Source: Tupaia tana
Lineage: Eukaryota > Chordata > Mammalia > Scandentia > Tupaiidae
DNA length: 64,000 nucleotides
Assembly (NCBI GenBank): GCA_026018925.1
Contig: JAKSZU010000003.1
Location: forward strand, 192,372,256-192,436,255
Direction of reading: 5' to 3'
Shown here: positions 56,313 to 64,000 of the stretch, piece by piece
Numbering within the stretch: position 1 is the first letter of the stretch
Layout: every line of letters begins with the position of its first letter
Program-made: the position numbers and the translations under genes
The notes under the pieces: generated by a model
The model's database searches: none
What the model was told of the DNA's origin: nothing
Seen by the model: only the letters and a program-made list of their open reading frames with translations

Positions 56313-57169
56313 GATGTGGTCTTTTGCAGTTGGGCAGGCAGCCTGGCTGTAAAACCCTTGACAGTAAGCCTGACCTAGGAAGGAATGGAGGACTCTAGAG
56401 AGTGGGTGCCTTTCTTCTGGTCTGGCCCAGTCTTGGTAATGTCCACAGAACTTTACAGGCCAGGGTATCCCTGAATGGGGTTCTCTAGGATGAAGGAGGT
56501 AGATTCCTACTGGTTTCCCTCACTGGCCTAGAGACACCACTGGGCTGGTGCAGAGAAGAGAAACTGGAGAGGTTCTGACCTGGACAGTACATGAGTGCCT
56601 GAACCAGTCTGTGAGTGTGGGTGAAATAAATCCTGTGCTTAGAGGGTTGTCATCCTGTCCGGGTTGAGGACCTCTCATAGTGTTCCAGAAGGCTCTGGGA
56701 CCTTGGGATTTAGAATGCCATTTTGCCTGGTGCATTCATCAGGATGGAACAGAATACTTGCTGAGCCTCGTTATGTTTGGCTGATCAAGAAGAGCATCCC
56801 CAAAATAGTGGGATGAGGGCCACAGTGATGAGATTTACACTAGTTCTGCAGGACATGGAATTGAACAGATTTGTGGTGATTTTGCTGGGCCCAGTAATTC
56901 CCACCTATCCTGCAGTTCTTGTGTCATGCTAGAATGTGTGTCAGGCTCTGAAGCCTCAGGACCAAACTCTCTATATCTGGGCAGACTCCACCTGGACTCA
57001 TCTGACAGGGCCTGGTTTGGCTTCTAGAGCAGCCATAACTTTCCACGTGAAGACAGGAGACATCCCAGCCAAGGCCCCACACTCACCTTGTGAGATACTG
57101 CTGATGGAAGAAGGGGATTCCACCAGTCACATCCCAGACTGGGGCACCTGCCACAGTAACAGGCTAATT
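56313..57169. other. Intergenic, no gene seen
   Basis: Unique sequence with no recognised repeat or gene. Confidence 0.5.
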
Positions 57170-57434
57170 TTTTTTTTTTTTTTCAGTTTTGCTATAGGGC
57201 ACATGTGTTTGCCAGAGGGTGTGTATGTGTGGAGGGGAGAGACAGAGAGAGAAGGTGAGAAATCACCCTCTGTGGATGAACCATACCGCAATTCCTTCTC
57301 TGATCTCCTCTCAGGATTTTGGGCATGCATACATATGTAACCAGCATGTTTTCAAGCTACTGGGTCTGGGACTCCAACTGAGGAAATGGCCATGTGAAAT
57401 CCAGTGTCTTAGCCTCCACACCACCTGCTGACCC
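57170..57434 (-). mobile_element. Family B SINE, old
   Basis: Poly-T, TTTTGCTATAGGGCACATG, GAGAAATCACCCTCTG, GGGCATGCATACATATG, decayed B box, head CCACACCACCTGCTGACCC. Confidence 0.92.
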
Positions 57435-57445
57435 AGCCTAACTTT

Positions 57446-57590
57446 ATGAGTCTCGATTTTCTTATCTATAAAATGGTGGTAATAATAATGCCTATTGTGT
57501 ATGGTTGCTATTAAGTAAATAGGGCAATGAACAGAAAAAGCCTATTACAGTGCCCAAAACCCCGTAAGAGCTCAAAGCATGATAACTCTG
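57446..57590 (+). mobile_element. MIR SINE fragment
   Basis: TTTCTTATCTATAAAATGGT, GGTAATAATAATGCCTATTG and CCTATTACAGTGCCCAAAAC match MIR. Confidence 0.75.
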
Positions 57591-59689
57591 CCTTTTGCTA
57601 GTTCCCACCCCACAATAGACACCTATGTGGGGTCAGTTTATAGTTTAGATCAGGTTGAGAGTCAGGAGCTGGGGTTATTATATAAGGTTTAGGATTTGGA
57701 TAAGGGTACAGGTGTGGAGTTAAGTTCAGTGATTCTGAAGGGTTAGGGGTTCCTATGAGGCATGGGTGTTAGAACTAAGTTCAGTGTTAGGATGACATTT
57801 GGGATGGGAGTTGCTGAGAGAATTGGGGTTGAGGTGGAGTTGTCCTTAAGAAAGCCCTCCCTGTTAGGAGTAGAATGACTGTACTTCTCTACATCTCGGC
57901 ATTTACACAGGAAGCACATGGGGCTCTGTAGGTCCGGCTTCCCGAGGGTGTATTCTTGTCTGCCTAGGCCTGGAGTACTTCCCGGGATGATCTCCCTAGG
58001 CTCTGTTTTCTGGCTCTGCACAGGTCAAGGCTTCCCTTTTGAAGGAAAGCATAGAAGAGCAAGGCTTGGAACTGACTGTGGCCACCCAGGCTGTCTGAGC
58101 TCTGCTCTGAGGTTCCGTTTCTCCTACACTGAAGCCTCCATGCCTGCCACCTCCAGCCTGCCCACTCCCATCACAGTCCACGTTCTCCCTGGACTGGCCT
58201 CTGTTTCCAGGACTCTGTGTCCCAAACTCCCTTTTATGGCTTGGCCTGGGGTGTCCCTCCACCCCCCACCACCCTCTTCCAGCAGCCATCTCCTGGGGGA
58301 GAGAAAGGACACAAAGGCCGGATCTCTTCACCAGCCCCATCCTCCTTCCTTAGGCCTCTCTCCCTCTCCCTGGGTTCCCTCCAGGGCTGGAGGAGGCCAA
58401 AGAAAACAGAGCACTTCCCAGCTCTCCTCCCCCGTCTCTCTCTCTCACTTCCTGCTCCGGGAAGATGGTTCACTCCCTCCCCCAGCCTGGCTCCCTGGCT
58501 CTGGACCTGGCCTTGGTGTCAAGTTTCTCTAGAACTCCTAGAATCAGAAGCCCAATGCCTGGGCTCAAGCCGGACCCCTCATCTTCATTTCACTTTTTCT
58601 GAGTCTTTTTTTCTCTCAACCTGAGGCCCTATACCCCAATCTCCACCTACCCATCCCCCATAAATAACATTTTGTTCTTCAAATAGTGGATAAATCAAGT
58701 GGAAGGAAGATGTTCTTGCGGGTGGGGAACATGTGGGTTGAAGGTGGGGTGAAGGGAGAACAGGTCCTGTTCTCACCTGTGGAGAAGAGGTCTCTGTGTG
58801 GTAGGAAATAGAGTCCTATGGACATGAGGACCACATGCAGTTCTGTTCAGGCTCACTGGTGCAGTGGGAAAAACCTCTGCTAGCAGGCCAGTAGGAATGA
58901 CCTTATTGCAGCTGTGCACATAGCAGCCCTAGCCAGCCGGTGGCCTTCAGAGATCCTTCCTCTGGAAGCACCCCAGGGCAAGTGGCCTCAAGCTCATTTG
59001 TGGTGAATTCAGGAGACACATCTCCCTCAGAGACCTCTTGAGTTCAGATTTGTGTTCAATCCAGTTCCAACTATCCTCCCCAAATTTCCTAGGCGGATGC
59101 TCAATCTTACTTGCTTTGTGTTGGGTAGAGCTTTGTTGAAGAGCTCCTGAGCTCCCAGGGGATTGCGGAGACACTCTTTCTCTCTCCTTGCTGAAAAATC
59201 AAGAGGAAAACAATTGTAAAAGAACAAGGAAGGTCTGGGAGAGCCAGAAGATAGGCCTGTTTCTGGAGACTATTATTATTATTAACATATCATAGGGCCA
59301 CCTGAATCTGCAGGTAATTCCACAGGGACTACTGAAGGGCAGTAGAAGAATAATGGTGCTTTCTGCAGGACTGGCCAGCAGGAGTCCTGAGTTTGTGTTA
59401 TCCATCACTGCATAGTACCTGCCTTGACATTTAAGTTGAAATTGCGCTCCCTTCTTTCCTTCCATCTTCCGTGCCTCCTTCCCTTTTTTTCTTCTTTCTT
59501 CCTTCACCCCTTCCTCTCTTCCATTCTTCTTTTCTTTCTCACTCTTTCTTTTTGGCATTTAACATTTCATTAAGACTCTACTCAGGCCCAGTACTTTGCT
59601 AAACACTAGGAGTATGATACCAGATTAGAAAAGACAAATAACTTGAAGTCTGGTATTGGCTTCAAGTCTTGACCCAATTGTCACTTTCA
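57591..59689. other. Intergenic, no gene seen
   Basis: 57640-57830 is G/T-rich with scattered GGTTAGG and TAAGTTCAGTG repeats (degenerate minisatellite-like). A 204-codon frame (57918-58532) is Pro/Ser-rich without a domain. 59450-59560 is T/C-rich. Confidence 0.45.
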
Positions 59690-59871
59690 TGGTGAGTTTT
59701 CCCCAATACTGTATTTTAAACTACAACCGGCCTCTTTCTCCACAGCTCTAGTCCCACATCCTTCAACTTGCTTTCTTTTTCTCCACAGCACTTACTGCCT
59801 TCCAACATCTCATATATTTTATTTTTTGTTTTGCTTGTCTTTTACCACTAGAATGTAAACTCTGTGAAGGT

Positions 59872-59906
<35 letters not shown>

Positions 59907-60240
59907 GAGAGATTTTCGCTATAGGGTGCGTGCGCTCGCCAGACAGAGAGAGACATAGAGACAGAAAGTGAGAAATCACCCCCCGGGGGGATGGTCACAC
60001 CACAATCCCTTCTCCTCCATTCTCCTCTCGGGATCTTGGGCACGCACGCACATGTGCCAGGCGTGAGTTTAAAGCCACCGGGTCCGGGACGCGAACCGCG
60101 GTCGACTACGTGGGAGTCCAGCGACATAGCCATTACGCTAACTGCTGGTTCCCAAGGATTTTTGACAGTTTCATTCGCTCTCGAATCCTTTGTAGAACGT
60201 AATAGAAGCTCGGTAAATGTTTGTCGGATTGGGACTCATT
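59690..60240 (+). mobile_element. L2 LINE 3' end split by family B SINE
   Basis: CACAGCACTTACTGCCTTCC and CCACTAGAATGTAAACTCTG lie left of the SINE. GTAATAGAAGCTCGGTAAAT and GTTTGTCGGATTGGGACTC lie right. Together they are the L2 3' terminus in order. Confidence 0.8.
59877..60153 (-). mobile_element. Family B SINE, young, inside L2
   Basis: Near-consensus with CpGs (GTGCGTGCGCTCGCCAGAC, GACGCGAACCGCGGTCGAC). Short A/T-rich duplication AAGG(A/T)TTTTT at the ends. Confidence 0.97.
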
Positions 60241-60550
60241 TGTTGATTCACATAGGAAATATGTTTGGCCACCTCTAAAATGGGCCAAGCATGGTGCTGG
60301 TGTGCTGTAGCCAATGATCCCAAATGCTAATTCACAGAGTAGCAGCAGCAGAATAATTTTATTTAATAATCATTTACTCATTAAATATACTGATTCTGCA
60401 CTCCAGTCAAAACTTAATGAATTAGAATTTCCACAGGTAGGTGCTATAGTTTATTAAGGATTCATGGTGATTTGATGTGCAATGAGGTAGAAACCACAGT
60501 TAGACAGTCTGGAAAACAGAACAAGTTTCTTTCATTGATAATGGTCTATT

Positions 60551-60727
60551 GGAGGCCAGCAAGTGGTGTGGTGGTTAAGACACTGGACTCCCACATGGCT
60601 AATTGTGGTTCAAGTCCCGAACCTGGCAGCTTCATTTTCTCTCTCTCTCCATCTCTCTCTGGTGAGTGCAAATTAATAATAATAATAATAATAATAAAGA
60701 AAATTAAATAATTAATTCTATTAAAAA
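60551..60727 (+). mobile_element. Family A SINE
   Basis: Head GGAGGCCAGCAAGTGGTGTG, B box GGTTCAAGTCCCG, CT tract, (AAT)n, TAATTCTATTAAAAA. TSD AATGGTCT. Confidence 0.94.
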
Positions 60728-60759
60728 AATGGTCTGTAAGAGAATGGAGCACCAGGGTA

Positions 60760-61500
60760 CCAGGAAGAAATGCAGTGAGACCAGTCAGTTGGTTACTGTT
60801 ACAGTCTGGCACAGAAATCAAAATGGCTTAGACTAAAATTGAGACATTGAAGACAGAGAGAAGTAGATGGATTCAGGGGTTGTGTAAAAGCTAAAATCTC
60901 AGAGATGAATTGCGTATGGCAGGCAAGGGAGAGAAGTTGTCAAAAATGACCTCTTGGGGAACCAACAGAGTAATGGCTATGTCGTTCCCATGTAGTCGAC
61001 CGTGGTTTGAATCCCAGACTCAGTGACTTAAACTCATGCTGGGTGCATGTGTGTGCGTGCCCAAGATCCCGACAGGAGAATGGAGGAGAAGGGATTGTGG
61101 TGTGGCCATCCTCCCTGGGGGGTGATTTCTCGCTTTCTGTCTCTCTGTCTTTCTGGTTAGCACATATGCCCTCTGGCAAAAACCTCTCAAAAAAAAACGA
61201 ACAAACAAAAAAACAAACCTCTTGGTTCCAGGCTTGCCCAGATGGGTGAATGGAGGTGTCATCGTTCAGATGAAGACCTAGTTTGGGTGCGGGTGGGAAG
61301 TGTAAAATTATGAAGTTGGTCTTAAACGTATTGAATGAAAAGTGCTTTTGGAAATTGGACAGGAAATGTTAAGTCAACAGATATGTCTTCCAGGCCAGGA
61401 GACTTCCAAAGCCAGTCATGCTAAAATATGACAGAATGGAAGTAGTCAACTTTCAGCTAAAAACTGAGATCAAAGGAGTTAATGTGAGCTACCTAAGCAT
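60760..61500 (-). mobile_element. L2 LINE fragment split by family B SINE
   Basis: GAAGTAGATGGATTCAGGGG and GTTGTCAAAAATGACCTCTT lie left. GATGGGTGAATGGAGGTGTC and GTATTGAATGAAAAGTGC lie right. The order follows the L2 complement. Confidence 0.6.
60958..61216 (+). mobile_element. Family B SINE inside L2
   Basis: The head lacks a few bases of the stem (ATGTCGTTCCCATG). The rest is near-consensus. TSD ACCTCTTGG at 60949-60957 and 61217-61225. Confidence 0.95.
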
Positions 61501-61953
61501 GCTTATCTGTCATGTGAAAAATTATGCAAACACGTGTTGTGGTAGGCAAATAAAGTAATAGAATCTGACAAAAAAATGCATGTGCTTTAAACTAAAAAAA
61601 TAAAAAACAAAGAATACACAGGAATTATATTAGGTCGTCAAAAAAGTTATGACATATTTTTCTGTCTTTCTACACAAAAATACATCATGACTTTCCCGAC
61701 AACCCAATACAACCATAAAATGCATGTATAGCTCTTATCAAAAGATTTAAATTTTGCTAACACCAACATGAAATGTTGAGTTGTGATTTACAGGGAAAAT
61801 AATGTGATTTTTACACATGAGCTCTGGCCTTGGGCACTCCAGCCTATGCTTGGAGAGTGGTTCTAGTTGAATAAGCACACAACTGGGAGGGGTGGGCAGG
61901 AGATCTAATGTCTGCTAGGACAGATACATACTTTAAACAGAACTGCAAAAATG
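61226..61953. other. Intergenic, no gene seen
   Basis: The tail of an L2 fragment, then AT-rich unique sequence with a mariner-like MITE at 61630-61706. Confidence 0.5.
61630..61706. mobile_element. Mariner-like MITE
   Basis: About 77 bp, beginning TTAGGTCGTCAAAAAAG and ending GACTTTCCCGACAACCC. The TIRs are about 31 bp, and the element sits at a TA-rich target. Closest to the copy at 14288. Confidence 0.75.
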
Positions 61954-62200
61954 CAGTTGGCATAATGGCTATGACGCTAGACTCCCATGTAGTCAACCAT
62001 GGTTCGAGTCCCAGACCTGGTGGCTTAAACTCACACTGGGTGTATGTGCGTGTGTGCCCAAGATCCTGAGAGGAGAATGGAGGAGAAGGGATTGTGGCAT
62101 GGCCATCCCCCCTGGGGGGTGATTTCTCACTTTCTGTTTCTCTGTCTTTCTGGCAAGCACACATGCCCTATAGCAAAAACCTCTCCAAAAAAGAAAGTAA

Positions 62201-62235
<35 letters not shown>

Positions 62236-62236
62236 A
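61954..62236 (+). mobile_element. Family B SINE with (TAAA)n tail
   Basis: GTTGGCATAATGGCTATGAC head, B box GGTTCGAGTCCCAG, full body, CCCTATAGCAAAAACCTCTC, then (AAAT)n at 62195-62236. Flanking AAACAGAA repeats may be the TSD. Confidence 0.95.
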
Positions 62237-62255
62237 ATAAACAGAAGGAAAAAAT

Positions 62256-62434
62256 GGACCAGCAGTGTTAGTGTGTACTACTCTGGAAGCTGTGGCCATG
62301 TGGGAGCCCTGGATTGAATTCCCAGTACATCCTAAAAGCAGGGAGTGGTGGTGCTCCTGTAGACCCCAGCTACTCAGGAGGCTGAGGTAGGGGAATTATA
62401 ATATAAGCAAGACCTTATCTAGAAAAAAGAAAAG
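62256..62434 (+). mobile_element. tRNA-7SL chimeric SINE, copy 2
   Basis: tRNA-like part (GGACCAGCAGTGTTAGTG, GGATTGAATTCCCAG), then 7SL-like part (GGGAGTGGTGGTGCTCCTG, CCAGCTACTCAGGAGGCTG, GCAAGACCTTATCT). Older than copy 1 or from another subfamily. Confidence 0.8.
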
Positions 62435-62702
62435 AGGTGGTCAACAGACAAGGGGTGGCTCACGTGGAGAAAGGGGTTCAGAGAAGCAAGATGCATCGAG
62501 CTGCTTCAGCCTGGACCAATGGAAAGAAATGTAGGCTTTGAATAGCAAGAGTGGTCTGGTACCCAGAGGGTGGTGGGAGATGAGGGATTGCTCACTGATG
62601 TCTACTGAGCTAAGGGAAATTAGCTGGTCAACACATTATTATGATTCTGAGCTTACCAACCAGCCTTTTGGTGAATTTGACTTATTAATCATAGAGAACA
62701 CA
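62435..62702. other. Intergenic, no gene seen
   Basis: Unique sequence. It ends with the first copy of a 16-bp TSD. Confidence 0.5.
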
Positions 62703-62870
62703 GGGCCGGCAGGTGGCGTGGTGGTTAAAGGCATTGGATTCCCATGTGGCTGACTGCAGTTCGAGTCCTGGACCTGGCGACTTGCTTTCTCTCTTTCCCT
62801 TTCTCTCTCTCTGGTCAAATTAAAAATAATAATAACAAATGGAATTAAGTAAATAAATAATTCTAAAAAA
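62703..62870 (+). mobile_element. Family A SINE with perfect 16-bp TSD
   Basis: GGGCCGGCAGGTGGCGTGGT head, B box AGTTCGAGTCCTGG, CT tract, GGTCAAATTAAAA, ATAATTCTAAAAAA. AATCATAGAGAACACA flanks at 62687-62702 and 62871-62886. Confidence 0.97.
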
Positions 62871-62886
62871 AATCATAGAGAACACA

Positions 62887-63120
62887 CTCTAAGTACTTAG
62901 AGAACAATGATAGAGAACATCCTGCTAAGTTCTTTACATTCATTATCTCATTTGATCTTCACAGTAACCAATGATATAGATTACTGTTATTGTCCAGCTT
63001 TTACAGAAGATTGAATTGCGGCAGAAAGAGGTTAGTTAACTGGCCCAAGGTCACATAGATACAAGTGAGAGAAACAGAATTCAAAGCTAGGCAGTCAGGC
63101 TCTTGGGCTCACAATCATAA
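62887..63120 (-). mobile_element. MIR SINE
   Basis: TTCATTATCTCATTTGATCT, AGAGGTTAGTTAACTGGCCC and AAGGTCACATAGATACAAG match the MIR complement. Confidence 0.85.
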
Positions 63121-63485
63121 CATTTTCTTGGTGGTTTTGGCTAGGGATTTAAGTATTCTGGCCCCTGGTGAGGGAGTGAGGGGTCAGTCTCACATTTGTT
63201 GAGTACATTGGAATTCTTGTTTCCATAGCTGTTTCTGTGAATTTTGACAGTCTGACTCTGTTGCCAAGACTGTTAGAACATTCCATTTCTGTCCAGACTC
63301 TGGAACATGGTCTCTTGACCTAGTTGCAGCCCCTGTCTGGTGCCTAGCACAAGGATGACACTTGAGAATCTTTTTTTGTGGGATTGAATGACATGGAGGG
63401 ATTTCAAAGATTCTCTGAGCAGTGTCCTACTAATGGCTTCCAATCAAAATGCTGGTTTGCCGTATCTATCATCTTCCTGTCTTAG
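63121..63485. other. Intergenic, no gene seen
   Basis: Unique sequence with no recognised repeat or gene. Confidence 0.5.
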
Positions 63486-63495
63486 CTATCTGTCT

Positions 63496-63548
<53 letters not shown>

Positions 63549-63690
63549 AATTATCTATCTATCATCTATCTATCAATCATCTATCTATCTATCTATCTAT
63601 CTGTCATCTATCTATCGCTCTCTCTCTCTCTATCTTTATCTATATCTATATCTGTCCATCTATATCTATCATCTATCCATCCATTCATTC
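63486..63690. repeat. (TCTA)n complex microsatellite
   Basis: About 200 bp of TCTA/TCAA/TCCA units with a CT run. It probably grew from the tail of the adjacent SINE-like element. Confidence 0.95.
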
Positions 63691-63908
63691 CCTGAGCAAG
63701 AGAGATGGGAGGTGAGGGTAGAGAGAAAGACAATACCTTCAGCAGGTATTGATGCCAGGATCCCACCCTACCTCCAGTCAGACCTGGATCATAGGCACAC
63801 CCTTGCCCATTGCACTCAAGAAAGTTTCTAGATGTGAACCCAGAACCATCCCATGTGGGTCAACCTCACAGAACATCATGTTTTACCACTGCACCACTGT
63901 CCAGCCCC
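63691..63908 (-). mobile_element. Third tRNA-like SINE family, single copy
   Basis: On the minus strand it starts GGGGCTGGACAGTGGTGCAG, with A-box-like GTGCAGTGGTAAAACATG and B-box-like GGTTCTGGGTTCACATC. It differs from families A and B. The (TCTA)n tract follows its 3' end. Only one copy is in the window. Confidence 0.6.
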
Positions 63909-64000
63909 TGTTTTTGATCATTTTTAAGCAAATTTTCAGTATTAGGCTTTTTTTTCCTCTTCTCTTGATTGCAAATTCAGACTGCCTAAATGTATGTTTG

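Noticed and set aside
57640..57830. Telomere-like or satellite array (GGTTAGG words)
   Set aside because: The words are scattered and imperfect, with no periodic unit, so it does not support a telomeric insertion or satellite.
57918..58532. 204-codon plus-strand frame
   Set aside because: Pro/Ser-rich, with comparable frames on the other strand. No start context or homologous motif that I recognise.
63388..63831. 147-codon frame with Tyr/Leu/Ser/Ile repeats
   Set aside because: It is a translation of the (TCTA)n microsatellite.
1..64000. CRISPR array, operon, phage or other microbial system
   Set aside because: All large-scale signals (introns, MIR/L2, SINEs, CpG island) are mammalian. The regularly spaced repeats found are microsatellites or SINE parts.

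Overview
The window is nuclear DNA of a placental mammal. It contains an intron-bearing gene with GT/AG splice sites, a CpG island, and ancient mammalian repeats (MIR, L2, MER5A-like, MaLR-like). Two very abundant tRNA-derived SINE families and two tRNA-7SL chimeric SINEs are also present. 7SL-derived SINEs are known only from primates, rodents and tree shrews. A genome dominated by a lineage-specific tRNA SINE plus a minor tRNA-7SL chimera best matches a tree shrew (Tupaia). That assignment is an inference, at about 60% confidence.

Only one protein-coding gene is supported: PKDCC (VLK, vertebrate lonesome kinase), on the minus strand, complete in seven coding exons between 36018 (start codon) and 27087 (stop codon). 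The exons join in frame to 493 codons. All six introns have GT/AG ends, and the secreted-kinase landmarks are present. The first coding exon lies in a CpG island (about 35390-36640) with a TATA-like box at 36231-36240. The 3' UTR runs to about 26305, with ATTAAA and AATAAA signals.

Layout: 1-26300 is the 3' flank of PKDCC, with intergenic unique sequence, SINEs, L2/MIR fragments, a Tigger/MER2-like DNA transposon, a MaLR-like LTR and mariner-like MITEs. 26305-36240 is PKDCC with its promoter. 36240-64000 is the 5' flank, with several AT-rich, repeat-free islands that could be distal regulatory elements, set among SINEs and L2/MIR fragments. No second gene, functional tRNA or rRNA gene, CRISPR array or microbial system was seen.

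Two SINE families are named here for convenience. Family A is short (about 180-200 bp): a tRNA-like head, a CT-rich tract, then GGTCAAATT and an A/T-rich tail. Family B is long (about 250-280 bp): the same kind of head, plus a G/C-rich module bounded by an inverted repeat, then the CT tract, then CCCTATAGCAAAAACCTCTCC and poly-A. Many copies keep clear target-site duplications (TSDs). Nested insertions show that B was still moving after A and after L2 had been fixed.

The observations most worth a second look are these: a nine-codon echo of PKDCC exon 1 inside intron 1 that differs only at third codon positions; a 33-bp exact direct repeat 3.4 kb apart; the long inverted repeat in the B SINE body; a cluster of GATAACGG motifs upstream of the PKDCC promoter; and an exact 51-bp tandem duplication carrying the SINE B box.
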